From: Acidobacteriota bacterium
GTDB taxonomy: Bacteria; Acidobacteriota; Terriglobia; Terriglobales; Acidobacteriaceae
DNA length: 64,000 nt
NCBI GenBank assembly: GCA_021780315.1
Contig: JAJXYY010000024.1
Coordinates: 62,001 to 126,000 of the forward strand
Direction: 5' to 3'
The notes beneath the pieces are model-generated. The model saw only the letters and a program-made list of their open reading frames with translations. It had not been told where the DNA came from and searched no databases. Position 1 is the first letter of the stretch. Each line of letters opens with the position of its first letter. A program made the position numbers and the translations under genes. Below, piece after piece: positions 54,545 through 63,475 of this stretch.

Positions 54545-55294
54545 TCAGGTTTGTGGATTGGCGAGGAAACGATAGCCGATGCCTCGGACAGTGATGACGT
54601 GCACGGGGTTTGCGGGGTCAACCTCGATGTAGCGGCGAAGGCGGACGATGAAGTTGTCGATGGCGCGGGTGTCGGTGTCTTCGTGTACGTGCCAGACCTG
54701 CTCGAGGATGTCTTTTCTGGAGACGATCTGGCTTTCACGCTCGGTAAGATAACGCAGCAGGTCGGCTTCCATGAGGGTGAGGTGGGTGGTGCGGCTGGGG
54801 GTGATGAGTTCAAGCGCATCGAAGCGGATGGTGCAGTTGTCGAAGGTGTAGGGAGGCGCGGGCGGCTCGGGGCAGGCTGTTTCTTCGGGGGCGCTGGGAG
54901 GATTGGACTGCCAGGCGGTTCGGCGGAGCAGGGACTTGAGACGTACGAGAAGTATGTTGAGGTCGAAGGGTTTGGGCAGGTAGTCGTCGGCGCCAGCTTC
55001 GAGGCCTTCAAGAATGTCTTCGGGGCGGGAACGGGCGGTGAGGAGCAGGACGGGGGTGTAGATTTGCTTGTCTCTCAGGGCTTTGACGATGGAGAAGCCG
55101 TCGCGTCCTGGCAACATGCAGTCGAGCAGGATGGCGCTGATCTTTTGTGGGGGTTGCAGCAGATAGGCGAGTGCGTCGTCACCGTTGGCTTCGTGGTGGG
55201 TGGCGTAGCCTTCGGCTTGGAGATTAAAGAGGAGGCCTTGTGCGAGGTGATCCTCGTCTTCGACGACAACGATGAACGGTGGGGGATTGGTCAT
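54545..55294 (-). CDS. OmpR/PhoB-type response regulator
   Basis: A 249-residue two-component regulator. Receiver domain at about 6-125: acidic pair VVVEDED, phosphate-accepting Asp58 in ILLDCMLPGRDG, Thr in LLLTARSRPE and Lys in YLPKPFD. A winged-helix domain (about 150-245) has LTLMEADLLRYLTERESQIV and ITVRGIGYRFL. The ATG overlaps the sensor kinase stop (ATGA), so the pair is made together. It controls unknown genes. Confidence 0.94.
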   Translation of the reverse strand: MTNPPPFIVVVEDEDHLAQGLLFNLQAEGYATHHEANGDDALAYLLQPPQKISAILLDCMLPGRDGFSIVKALRDKQIYTPVLLLTARSRPEDILEGLEAGADDYLPKPFDLNILLVRLKSLLRRTAWQSNPPSAPEETACPEPPAPPYTFDNCTIRFDALELITPSRTTHLTLMEADLLRYLTERESQIVSRKDILEQVWHVHEDTDTRAIDNFIVRLRRYIEVDPANPVHVITVRGIGYRFLANPQT

Positions 55295-56229
55295 TGTGTG
55301 GATCCGGCGGATAGAGGTGGGTGGCTGGGGTTGGTGAGCGGGAGAGTCAGGGTGAAGGTGGCTCCCAGTCCGGGTCCTGGGCTGGTGGCGGTTGCGTCTC
55401 CCCCGTGTTGGCGGGCGATGTTGCGCACGAGGAAGAGGCCGAGGCCTGTGCCTTTGATACGCAGCATATCTCGGCCGGGTACGCGGTAGAAGCGATGGAA
55501 GATGCGCTTGAGCTGATTTTGGGGGATGCCGAGTCCGGTATCGGTGATGCGTAGGCTGGCCCAGGTGTAACGGGTGATGGCGAGCGTGCAACGGACGTGA
55601 ACGCCGTTGGGGGAGTATTTGACGGCGTTGTCAAGCAGGTTGAGGACGGCAGTACGGAGATCCTCGGGGATGCCAAGGGTGTGGAGGCGGACGGCGCCGG
55701 AGACGGGCTGGAGTTGGATGGCGTCGGGGGTGAGGTTGTGGCGCTGGAGGGTGATGGCGATGCACTCGTTGACGAGGGCTTCGAGGTCGATGGCAACACG
55801 GTTGAGTTGGCGAGCACGCTGACCGAGTTCACCGGCTTTGAGGACCTGCTCGACGGTGGCGAGGAGACGGTCGGAGTCGGAGAGCATGATGCGGTAGAAC
55901 TGTTGCTTCTGCTCCTCGGTGGTGGTGCGTCGCTGGAGAGTTTCGAGGTAGAGGCGGATGCTGGCGATGGGAGTTTTGAGCTCGTGGGTGACGGCGTTCA
56001 GAAAGGAGTTTTGACGCTCGTTGCGGCGGATTTCGCGAACAAGAAAGATGGTATTGAGGACGACACCGGCGATGAGGAGTGCGAAGAGGATGACGCCCAG
56101 AATGGCAAAGGCCACGGTGCGCTTGTTGAGGATGATCCAGCCGATGTTGAGCGCGACTGCAACGCCGACAAGGAAGACCCCGAGGGTGATGAAGATGGCG
56201 ATAGCTCCGCGGCGTCGGGTGATGTTCAT
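55291..56229 (-). CDS. Membrane sensor histidine kinase
   Basis: A 312-residue kinase with two membrane helices close together (about 10-30 and 38-63) and almost no periplasmic part, so it probably senses in the membrane or through a partner. The H-box is FLNAVTHELKTPIASI with His82. The ATPase domain has the N box LLDNAVKYSPNG, G1 DTGLGIP and G2 GTGLGLFL. No HAMP domain is obvious. The start at 56229 is chosen because the TATACT box lies only ten bases upstream, which would make the message nearly leaderless. An in-frame start at 56271 would run into the divergent gene. Confidence 0.9.
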   Translation of the reverse strand: MNITRRRGAIAIFITLGVFLVGVAVALNIGWIILNKRTVAFAILGVILFALLIAGVVLNTIFLVREIRRNERQNSFLNAVTHELKTPIASIRLYLETLQRRTTTEEQKQQFYRIMLSDSDRLLATVEQVLKAGELGQRARQLNRVAIDLEALVNECIAITLQRHNLTPDAIQLQPVSGAVRLHTLGIPEDLRTAVLNLLDNAVKYSPNGVHVRCTLAITRYTWASLRITDTGLGIPQNQLKRIFHRFYRVPGRDMLRIKGTGLGLFLVRNIARQHGGDATATSPGPGLGATFTLTLPLTNPSHPPLSAGSTQ

Positions 56230-56239
56230 AGCTGGAGAA

Positions 56240-56247
56240 AGTATAGT
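56240..56247. promoter_or_regulatory. Overlapping divergent -10 boxes
   Basis: AGTATAGT reads TATAGT on the plus strand (56242-56247) and TATACT on the minus strand (56245-56240). The same eight bases could thus serve as -10 boxes for the plus-strand small gene and the minus-strand kinase, whose start codons are only 41 bases apart. The -35 boxes are weak on both sides. Confidence 0.45.
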
Positions 56248-56269
56248 GGGTGGAGAAATGGAGGTAGCC

Positions 56270-56491
56270 ATGCAAGTGAAGATGACGCAGGCGGAGTTCG
56301 ATGCAATCGGAGAGAAGCTGAAGAGCTCGCAGGGGATTGAACTGACGGGAACCGAGGGGACGATCGAGAAGATGGGCGTAAAAGCCGGATATACCTACGA
56401 CGGCGAGACGTTGACGGTAGAGGTGCTGGAGAAGCCGTTTCTGGTGACCAAAGAGTTTGTCGAGGACCGTTTGAAGGAGTGGCTGGGATGA
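56270..56491 (+). CDS. Small acidic protein, unknown
   Basis: A 73-residue protein starting MQVKMTQAEFDAIGEKLK, with GGAGG five bases before the ATG. It is a compact alpha/beta sequence (KSSQGIELTGTEGTIEKMGV, YTYDGETLTVEVLEKPFL, FVEDRLKEWLG). I do not recognise a family. Its TGA overlaps the start of the NIPSNAP gene, so the two are translated together. Confidence 0.65.
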   Translation: MQVKMTQAEFDAIGEKLKSSQGIELTGTEGTIEKMGVKAGYTYDGETLTVEVLEKPFLVTKEFVEDRLKEWLG

Positions 56492-56922
56492 AGACGATCA
56501 ATCGCAGGAAGCTGTTGCAGGGGATGGGCGCAGCGGCCATGGTGCCGCTATCAGGTGCGTCTGCGGTGCTGGCCGAAGGCAACGGTGCTGGGGGTGTGTA
56601 TGAACTGCGGACGTATACGTGTTTTCCGGGGAAGCATGATGCTTTGCTGAACCGGTTTCGGAGCTACGAAGTGGCAATCTTTACACGGTTGGGAATGCCG
56701 GGGGTCGGGTTCTGGGTTCCAGACGAGGAACCGGGGAAGAGCACCAAGCTGGTGTACATGCTACGGCACCCGAGCAGGCAGGCGGCAAAAGAGAACTGGG
56801 CGAAGTTTTCAAAGGACCCGGAGTGGGTGCAGGTGAAGGCGGAGTCGGAGAAGGACGGCGTGCTTGTGGACTTGCACGAGTCAGTGTTTCTGGACCTGAC
56901 GGATTTCTCTCCGAAGCCGTAG
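56488..56922 (+). CDS. NIPSNAP-family protein with Tat-like signal
   Basis: A 144-residue protein. The N-terminus MKTINRRKLLQGMGAAAM has the twin-arginine pattern RRKLLQ, so export by the Tat system is likely. The mature part is a NIPSNAP (dimeric alpha/beta barrel) domain: YELRTYTCFPGKHDALLNRF, STKLVYMLRHPSRQAAKENW and FSKDPEWVQVKAESEKDG. NIPSNAP proteins have mixed functions, and the substrate is unknown. Tat export suggests folding or a cofactor before transport. It overlaps the small gene upstream and ends in a terminator. Confidence 0.85.
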   Translation: MKTINRRKLLQGMGAAAMVPLSGASAVLAEGNGAGGVYELRTYTCFPGKHDALLNRFRSYEVAIFTRLGMPGVGFWVPDEEPGKSTKLVYMLRHPSRQAAKENWAKFSKDPEWVQVKAESEKDGVLVDLHESVFLDLTDFSPKP

Positions 56923-56939
56923 GAGCGTTTGACATAAGA

Positions 56940-56975
56940 AAGGCCGTCATCGTCCTTTGGGGAGATGACGGCCTT
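56940..56975. terminator. Intrinsic terminator after the NIPSNAP gene
   Basis: Stem AAGGCCGTCATC / GATGACGGCCTT (56940-56951 and 56964-56975), a 12-base loop, and a run of Ts on the plus strand a few bases later. It separates the NIPSNAP gene from the convergent desaturase gene. Confidence 0.88.
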
Positions 56976-57000
56976 GGTTTTTTGGAGATTGGGGCAAGTT

Positions 57001-57984
57001 TCAGGCGCCGGCTGGTTTGGGGTTTTCCTTATCGTACTGGGCGACCTGGATCTTTTCTGCGAGGCCGATTTTCGAGAGGAACCAGATGCCGTAGTAGTTG
57101 GGGTCGAACTCGTACCAGGCGAGGCCGTGGCGGGCGCTGACGGGGTGAGCGTGGTGGTTGTTGTGCCAACCTTCGCCGCCGGTGAGTAGTGCGACCCACC
57201 AGTTGTTGCGGGAGTCGTCCTTGGTCTCGAAGCGGCGTTTGCCCCAAAGGTGTGTTGCGGAGTTGACGAGCCAGGTGGCGTGAAGGCCGACCGTGACGCG
57301 GAGGAACGTTCCCCAGAGAAGCATGGAGACGGCTCCGTAGACGGCGTGTCCGGGCGAGGCCAGGGCTGCACCGATTACAAGCTGGAGCACACCGGTGAGC
57401 ACGATGGAGGCGTAATGGTACTTGCTGAGCCAGACATGGACTGGGTCGCGGGTAAGGTCAGGAGCGTATCGCCCTAGGAGGGCGGTCTCCGAGTGCAGGG
57501 CGCGACCGGAGAGGATCCAGCCAGCGTGTGCCCACCAGGTGCCGTCGTGCGGGGTGTGCGGATCGCCTTCCTGATCGGAGTTCTGGTGGTGGACGCGGTG
57601 GGTGGCCACCCAGAAGATTGGTCCGCCCTCTAGGGCGAGGGTTCCGCAGAAGGAGACGAAGTACTCAACCCACTTGGGAGTCTTGTAGCCGCGGTGGGTG
57701 AGCAGGCGGTGGTAGGCCATGCCGATGCCAACGTTGATGGCGAAGAAGTACATGATGGCGAAGGCCGCGAGATTCTTCCAGGAGAAGCAGAAGAGAGCGG
57801 CGATGGCGCCGACATGGAAGAGGCCCATGGCGATAGTGGTGATCCAGTTGATGCGTCCCTGCTGGTGGGCGCGGCCCATGCGCAGGTCCTGCTTGACCTT
57901 CTGCACGACCTCAGCGACGGCGGGGGTGGCATAGGACTTGGTTGCTGGCTTGGCGTTCTGGGGCGTGATAGTCGTAGGTGTCAT
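57001..57984 (-). CDS. Acyl-lipid or acyl-CoA fatty acid desaturase
   Basis: A 327-residue membrane di-iron enzyme of the stearoyl-CoA delta-9 type. The three histidine boxes are intact: HRLLTH (residues 92-97), HRVHH (129-133) and HNNHH near residue 275. Four membrane spans flank them. It introduces a cis double bond into acyl chains, adjusting membrane fluidity. The start MTPTTITPQN is chosen as the first Met; the upstream in-frame region is Ser/Pro-rich and not family-like. It diverges from the phosphoesterase gene 113 bases away. Confidence 0.92.
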   Translation of the reverse strand: MTPTTITPQNAKPATKSYATPAVAEVVQKVKQDLRMGRAHQQGRINWITTIAMGLFHVGAIAALFCFSWKNLAAFAIMYFFAINVGIGMAYHRLLTHRGYKTPKWVEYFVSFCGTLALEGGPIFWVATHRVHHQNSDQEGDPHTPHDGTWWAHAGWILSGRALHSETALLGRYAPDLTRDPVHVWLSKYHYASIVLTGVLQLVIGAALASPGHAVYGAVSMLLWGTFLRVTVGLHATWLVNSATHLWGKRRFETKDDSRNNWWVALLTGGEGWHNNHHAHPVSARHGLAWYEFDPNYYGIWFLSKIGLAEKIQVAQYDKENPKPAGA

Positions 57985-58097
57985 GGGTGTTCTCAGGGTC
58001 CTTGTTGTTGCTAATAAGAACGCTAACAGGATGTGAGAGAGAGCGTTGTAAGACTTTTGTAATGCTCTGTTGCCATGGGGTTTGGTAGGGTGGGGAC

Positions 58098-60941
58098 ATG
58101 AATCGACATGGTTTAGTACAGGTTGGCGTCGTTGCGATGTTTGGGTTGTTTTCCGGGGTTTTGCAGTGTGCGGGGCAGTCGATCGATCTGCCGACCAGTA
58201 AGCAGATTGTGCGGCCAGTGCCGGGTGGGCCGCAGCGGCTGAATAGCTTGCCAATGTCGATGGCGGTATCGCCGGACGGGCGCTACGTGGTGACGGTGAA
58301 TGCAGGATTTGGGACGTTTGAGTCGGGGTACAAGCAGTCGCTCGCGGTGCTGGAAACTGCGACGGGCGTGTTGAAGGATTTTCCGGATAGCCGTACGGCG
58401 GTGGGGGCGAAGCAGACGCTGTACTCGGGACTGGCATTCAGCGGCGACGGCAAGCACGTGTATGCCAGCATGGGGTCGACTTCAGACCCGGTGGGCAGCG
58501 GTGACGGCACGGTTGGCAATGGCGTGGTGGTCTATGGGTTTGATGCTGGCACGATCCGTGCCGAGCGGTTGATATCGCTGCCGCTGCAGCCCTTGGCTGC
58601 GGGACGCAAGACGCTACTGGTAGGCGGGGTGGAGGGGACGAAAGGCGTGCCGTTTCCGGCGGCGATTGCGGTGCTACAGGTGGGCGGGGCGGAGAAGTTG
58701 CTGGTCGCTGGGAACCTGTCCGATGATGTGTTGCTGCTGGACGCTGCGACCGGTGTGGTGGAGAAGCGGTTCGATCTGGCGGAGAATGATGCGGTACCGT
58801 CGGTGTATCCGGTGGCGCTGGCGGTAGTGAAGGATGCAGCGGGGGTTCCAAGCCGGGCGATTGTGGCGTTGTGGAATGCGTCGGAGGTGGTGGAACTGGA
58901 TTTGAAGTCCGGGAAGGTGGGACGCAAACTGGCGCTGCTGAAGCCTGCAAGTGCGATTGCGGCGGGCACACATCCTTGCGCGCTGGAGCTATCGCCTGAT
59001 GGGCGGACGATCTATGTGGCTCTGTCGAATCGTGATGTGGTGGCGGCGGTGAACATTGCCGCTGGCCGGTTTGCAGTGAAGGGTTACTTCGACACGCGGC
59101 TGCCGCGTCAGACCTACTTTGGGGCGGAACCGGAGGCCCTGGCGGTAAGTGCGGATGGCAAGCGATTGTTTGTGGCCAATGCAATTACGGATGCGATTGT
59201 GGTGATGGATACGACCAAGCTGACGGTGAAGTCGGCAGGAAAGGGGATGATTGAACCGATCGGATTTGTGCCGACGGAGTGGATGCCGATGGCTCTGGGA
59301 GTGACCGGTGGCAAGCTGTATGTTGCGACGGCCAAGGGGACTGGAACGGGGCCAAATAACTTTGTGCAGCGGATTGTGGATGATCCGAGTCTGCCAGCGC
59401 AGCGCAAACGCGACTATACCTATATCGGGACTCTGATCCATGGATCGCTGGCAGTACTGGATATGGGGGCGATGGAGCAGGAGTTGCCACACTGGACGGC
59501 GGAGGTTCTGGAGTCCAATCGGATGAAGGCGGCCCAGGAGAAGATTGCATTTGCCGGGGGAAAGAGCCCGATCAAGCACGTGATCTACATCATCAAAGAA
59601 AATCGTACGTACGATCAGGTATTTGGCGACTTGCAGAAGGATGGCAAACGGGTTGGTAATGGCGATGCGAGCTTGACGATGTATGGAGCGGATATTACGC
59701 CGAACCAACATAAGCTGGCGCTGCAGTTTGGGGTGCTGGATAATTTCTTCGACTCGGGCGAGGTGTCGGGCGACGGGCATGTATGGTCGACTGCGGGGAT
59801 TGGGACGGATTACCTGGAGAAGACCTGGGAGCAGAACTACCGCGGCGGACAGCGGACGTACGACTTTGAGGGTGTGGTGTCCGAGGGATACCCGCTTCTG
59901 CAGAAGATCCCAGATGTGAATGAACCGGCGAGTGGATATCTGTGGGGAAATCTCGCGCGGCATGGAAAGAGTTATTACCACTTTGGCGAGTTTATTTCCT
60001 CAACTTTTTGCGATGTAAAGAAGAGCGGCAGTTCACAGGAGGGGCCGCTGTTGGAGGGAATGAAGTGCCCGCGGTCAGCGATCAAACCAGGAGAGGCGAT
60101 TCCTGCGGAGTGGGGTGGTGGTGTAAACCGGTGGCCTTGGGCTATTCCGCTATTGGCAAACAATATAGCGACCAAGCCGGAGTTGGTGGGTCACTTTGCC
60201 GTGGAGCAGCCCGACTTCAATCTGATGATTCCGGAGCAGATTCGTGCAGAGGTTTTTCTGCACCACTTCAAGGGGTGGGTTGCAGACCGTGCGGCGGGTA
60301 AAGATACGATGCCTAACTTTGTGATGCTGCGGTTTGGCAACGATCACACGGTGGGGACGACTCCAGATGGTCCGACGCCAAAGTCTTCGATTGCGGACAA
60401 CGATCTGGCGATCGGTCGGGCCGTGGAGGCGGTGTCGCACTCGCCATATTGGGAGGACACGGCATTCTTCATTTTGGAGGATGACGCGCAGAACGGGGCG
60501 GATCATGTGGATGCGCATCGGAGCCTGGCGCTGGTGGTGAGCAAGTACGCTCCGAAAGCTGCTGATGGCGGGGTATTTGTCGATAGCCGGTTCTACTCCA
60601 CAGTGAGCGTCGTCCGGACGATGGAGTCGGTTCTGGGGCTACCGCCGATGAATAATAACGACGCATTCAGTTCGCTGTTGTCGAGTGAGTTCAGTGGGGC
60701 AGGCGAGCAGGCAGCGTTTGTGGCCGACTACAGCAACCGCGATAACAACTTGATTTATACCGCCAACGTCAAGACCGCCCCGGGAGCGAAGGAGTCCAGC
60801 CGGATGGATTTTCGTCACGCCGATCGCGCCGACGCACAGAAGCTGAACGTTATCCTATGGAAGGATGCGATGGGCGATCGACCGGTACCGGGATTGCTGA
60901 CGGAACATCGCAGGAAGTCCAAAAAGGATGACGATGAGTAA
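58098..60941 (+). CDS. YVTN beta-propeller fused to a phosphoesterase domain
   Basis: A 947-residue exported protein. Signal peptide MNRHGLVQVGVVAMFGLF and on. Residues 35-475: beta-propeller repeats of the YVTN/YncE kind (AVSPDGRYVVTVNAGFGTF, AVSADGKRLFVANAITDAI). Residues 490-940: a phosphoesterase/alkaline-phosphatase-superfamily domain (VIYIIKENRTYDQVFGDLQK, TMYGADITPNQHKLALQFGV, ILEDDAQNGADHVDAHR with metal-type Asp and His). The pairing of a propeller with a phosphoesterase is known in Acidobacteriota and Planctomycetes but its substrate is unknown. The stop overlaps the manA start by 14 bases. Confidence 0.88.
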   Translation: MNRHGLVQVGVVAMFGLFSGVLQCAGQSIDLPTSKQIVRPVPGGPQRLNSLPMSMAVSPDGRYVVTVNAGFGTFESGYKQSLAVLETATGVLKDFPDSRTAVGAKQTLYSGLAFSGDGKHVYASMGSTSDPVGSGDGTVGNGVVVYGFDAGTIRAERLISLPLQPLAAGRKTLLVGGVEGTKGVPFPAAIAVLQVGGAEKLLVAGNLSDDVLLLDAATGVVEKRFDLAENDAVPSVYPVALAVVKDAAGVPSRAIVALWNASEVVELDLKSGKVGRKLALLKPASAIAAGTHPCALELSPDGRTIYVALSNRDVVAAVNIAAGRFAVKGYFDTRLPRQTYFGAEPEALAVSADGKRLFVANAITDAIVVMDTTKLTVKSAGKGMIEPIGFVPTEWMPMALGVTGGKLYVATAKGTGTGPNNFVQRIVDDPSLPAQRKRDYTYIGTLIHGSLAVLDMGAMEQELPHWTAEVLESNRMKAAQEKIAFAGGKSPIKHVIYIIKENRTYDQVFGDLQKDGKRVGNGDASLTMYGADITPNQHKLALQFGVLDNFFDSGEVSGDGHVWSTAGIGTDYLEKTWEQNYRGGQRTYDFEGVVSEGYPLLQKIPDVNEPASGYLWGNLARHGKSYYHFGEFISSTFCDVKKSGSSQEGPLLEGMKCPRSAIKPGEAIPAEWGGGVNRWPWAIPLLANNIATKPELVGHFAVEQPDFNLMIPEQIRAEVFLHHFKGWVADRAAGKDTMPNFVMLRFGNDHTVGTTPDGPTPKSSIADNDLAIGRAVEAVSHSPYWEDTAFFILEDDAQNGADHVDAHRSLALVVSKYAPKAADGGVFVDSRFYSTVSVVRTMESVLGLPPMNNNDAFSSLLSSEFSGAGEQAAFVADYSNRDNNLIYTANVKTAPGAKESSRMDFRHADRADAQKLNVILWKDAMGDRPVPGLLTEHRRKSKKDDDE

Positions 60942-61890
60942 GAAGCCGGAGTTGGATGGGGACGAGTTGGGTCCGTTTGGGCTGAAGCCGTGGTTCAGTG
61001 AACGGGTGTGGGGACGGCGGGATCTGCGTCCGTGGTATGAGGAGACCGGAACGACGGAACCGGTGGGCGAGGCATGGCTCACTGGACCGGAGTGTGAGGT
61101 GACGACGGGGCCACTGGTGGGGCGTCCGCTGGGTCTGGTGGCGGAGGAGTTTGGTGAAGAGCTGCTGGGGATGCCGGAGGGTGGAGAGTTTCCACTGCTG
61201 GTTAAGATCCTGTTCCCGAACGATAAGCTTTCAGTGCAGGTGCATCCTGACGATGCGCAGGCGCAGGCTATGGGCCAGCCGCGGGGCAAGACCGAATGCT
61301 GGTATGTGCTAGAGGCAGAGCCGGGTGCAACAGTGGCTTTGGGGTTGAAGCCGGGAGCTACCGCAGCCGGGATGGAAGCTGCGATAGCGGATGGGACTTT
61401 GGAGCAGATGCTGGAGCAGGTTTTCGTGGAACAGGGCGACATGGTGTTTGTGGATGCCGGGACGGTTCATGCGATTGGGCCGGGAGTGGTGCTGCTGGAG
61501 ACGCAGCAGACGAGCGATACTACGTTTCGGCTGTTTGACTACGGCCGGCCACGTGAGTTGCATGTTCAGCAAGGATTGGCGGTAACGAAGTTCAAAACCC
61601 GAGCTGGGAAGGTTGCACCGCAAGAGATGGATGGCTTCGTGCGGCTGATCGAGGAACAGTACTTTACAGTGGATCGCTTTGAGTTGGAGCCGCAGGAGGA
61701 GATCGGTATCAGGATGGGTGGACCTGGATGCCTGGTGGGACTGTCTGGGGCGGTGGCGGTGATTACGCCGAATCAGGAGATTGAGTTGTTGCCCGGACAG
61801 GCAGTGATTATCCCCGTGGAATGTCTGGAAGTTATTCTGGAGGCCGAAGACGGTGCGAGCCTTTTGCGTTGTTTTGCCCCAGGGCTCTAA
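60928..61890 (+). CDS. manA: Class I mannose-6-phosphate isomerase
   Basis: A 320-residue cupin enzyme interconverting mannose-6-phosphate and fructose-6-phosphate. Zinc ligands appear in VQVHPDDAQA and TECWYVLEAE, and in VDAGTVHAIG. The substrate Arg lies in FRLFDYGRPRELH. It is of the shorter B. subtilis-type length. ATG 60928 and 60934 are both possible; the gene overlaps the phosphoesterase gene, so they are coupled. Its stop lies within a GGGCT-AGCCC palindrome at 61882-61895. Confidence 0.9.
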   Translation: MTMSKKPELDGDELGPFGLKPWFSERVWGRRDLRPWYEETGTTEPVGEAWLTGPECEVTTGPLVGRPLGLVAEEFGEELLGMPEGGEFPLLVKILFPNDKLSVQVHPDDAQAQAMGQPRGKTECWYVLEAEPGATVALGLKPGATAAGMEAAIADGTLEQMLEQVFVEQGDMVFVDAGTVHAIGPGVVLLETQQTSDTTFRLFDYGRPRELHVQQGLAVTKFKTRAGKVAPQEMDGFVRLIEEQYFTVDRFELEPQEEIGIRMGGPGCLVGLSGAVAVITPNQEIELLPGQAVIIPVECLEVILEAEDGASLLRCFAPGL

Positions 61891-61895
61891 AGCCC
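61882..61895. repeat. Palindrome spanning the manA stop
   Basis: GGGCT CTAA AGCCC; the stop TAA is inside the centre. It belongs to the same GGGCT-AGCCC set as 32473 and 32510 and may act as a 3'-end element between the convergent genes. Confidence 0.5.
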
Positions 61896-61907
61896 CTTGC
61901 TGCAACA

Positions 61908-63380
61908 CTAGCTGGTAGCCAGAACAGGTTCTTCGGTTGAATTGGTGTCTGCGTTTAGGGTTCCGTCTTCGGCCGCTGAGTTCGTGCGGCGGAGGCCGAA
62001 GATGCCCACGATGACGAGGGTGATGACCTCGGGTTCAATCGGCTGACGGTAGTCCATAGAGCTGTGTGTGAGGTAGTAGGGCAGTGGAAAGAGCGCGATG
62101 AGGCACATATATGGCAGAACGCCAGCGCGGTCAGTCTGCCACCATCGACGCGCTCCGCGAATCATCAATACGGAGAGTGCGGTGCAGAAGAAGAAGTTGG
62201 GGATGTCGAGCGGCTGGGAGTGTAGGTAAGTGGAGGATGCACTCCAGAAACCGGTCCAGAAGCGGACGACGCGGCGGAGTGAGACTTCGACGAAAAAGAA
62301 TGGATGCCGGGAGATGAAGGCCATGGCAAGATCATGCTTTTGTGCAAGGTAGTTGATCTCGCCGAGGGACTGGTACTTTTGCATCTCGACGGGGTTGCTT
62401 GCGGGGTGTGCCCAGGGGGGATTGGAGTCGGAGGTGTCACCGCTATTGCCAGCCCAGAACTCCAGCCAGAAGCCATCGCGGATGAGGGAGGTCGAGTGCA
62501 GGACGCTCTCGTTACGAACGGCCCACGGTGTAGCGATGGCAGCGACTCCGATGGCTACGACCAGCCCGTGGAGTAGCCAACGACCACCGGCTCGACGTAC
62601 CTTCCACAGCGCGATGGCCAGCAGGAAAGGGACGGTGGAGAGAACGGACGGATTCGATAGGGCGGTTATGCCGACGAGTGCTCCAAAGCCCAACCAGGCT
62701 ATGAGCTTCGAGCGTTGATGCAAGTTCTGAACCGCCCAGAAGCAACAGCAGAAGAGCAGTGCGGTGAGGGCGTAATCCCAAACCCGGTCGGCAGAGAAGT
62801 AGACCGAAAAGGGATAGATAACCCACGCCCAGCCTGCGAGGTTGGCCGCTCGCTCGCTAATTGCGTTCCGGGTGCTGAAGTAGACGGGAATACAGGTGAG
62901 TGCGGAGAACAGGCTGTTGAGCGACAGGGTAACCAGGGCCGAGGATGCGCTGTATAGCCCAAAGATGCGGAAGATGAGTGCGAGCAGGTACGGATAAAGC
63001 GGTGGAACCAGCGCGGTGGGGCCGGTCCAGGGAAGGAAGGGGGAGCCAAAGCCGTGGCCGAGTGCGATGCTGCGGGCGGTCCAGCCCATCTCCCACCCAA
63101 ACTGTTCGTGATCGATGGTGGGGGCCGCTACGTCACGAAAGACGAGGGAAACGATAACAAGGCGGAGAATGAGCGCCGATAGCACCATGAGCGCGATGCG
63201 TAGACTAAGTCGCCTGCCGGTAACGCGAGGCGGCGAGCTTGCGAGTGAGCGATGGGAACGTGCTGTATGCACTGGGGAAGATAAAGGCCCGGAGAGTTGA
63301 ATAGTCCTGTCCTCAGGAGTGAAGTGTGGGCGTGTTCCATTGGCGACGAACACATGGCCGTGGAAAGATATGCCGAACAC
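61908..63380 (-). CDS. Polytopic membrane protein, GT39/ArnT-like glycosyltransferase
   Basis: A 490-codon frame. It has an N-terminal charged/soluble segment, then about ten membrane helices (LMVLSALILRLVIVSLVF, YPYLLALIFRIFGLYSASSA, AALVGITALSNP-type segments) and a short soluble tail. The first lumenal loop carries an Asp-Glu pair (APTIDHEQFGWEMGW), as in the dolichyl-phosphate-sugar transferases of the GT39/ArnT fold. I infer a lipid-linked sugar transferase. The start is uncertain: GTG 63380 lies next to a TATATAA box, so a later GTG (63353) is likelier. It may follow IclR transcription. Confidence 0.6.
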   Translation of the reverse strand: MFGISFHGHVFVANGTRPHFTPEDRTIQLSGPLSSPVHTARSHRSLASSPPRVTGRRLSLRIALMVLSALILRLVIVSLVFRDVAAPTIDHEQFGWEMGWTARSIALGHGFGSPFLPWTGPTALVPPLYPYLLALIFRIFGLYSASSALVTLSLNSLFSALTCIPVYFSTRNAISERAANLAGWAWVIYPFSVYFSADRVWDYALTALLFCCCFWAVQNLHQRSKLIAWLGFGALVGITALSNPSVLSTVPFLLAIALWKVRRAGGRWLLHGLVVAIGVAAIATPWAVRNESVLHSTSLIRDGFWLEFWAGNSGDTSDSNPPWAHPASNPVEMQKYQSLGEINYLAQKHDLAMAFISRHPFFFVEVSLRRVVRFWTGFWSASSTYLHSQPLDIPNFFFCTALSVLMIRGARRWWQTDRAGVLPYMCLIALFPLPYYLTHSSMDYRQPIEPEVITLVIVGIFGLRRTNSAAEDGTLNADTNSTEEPVLATS

Positions 63381-63406
63381 TTATATAACCCTATGGGGTC
63401 AATAAA

Positions 63407-63450
63407 GTTGTCCAGCAAACCTGATTGTAGTGAATTAAGTTGTTAGCAAC
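63407..63450. promoter_or_regulatory. Pair of GTTG-CAAC half-palindromes
   Basis: GTTGTCCAGCAAAC (63407-63420) and GTTGTTAGCAAC (63439-63450) have their centres 31 bases apart, near three helical turns. They lie between the IclR gene and the GT39-like gene, upstream of the latter. IclR-family proteins bind short palindromes, so this is a possible site pair. Confidence 0.3.
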
Positions 63451-63475
63451 CGTCATCAGGGCAGGTTCACACGCA

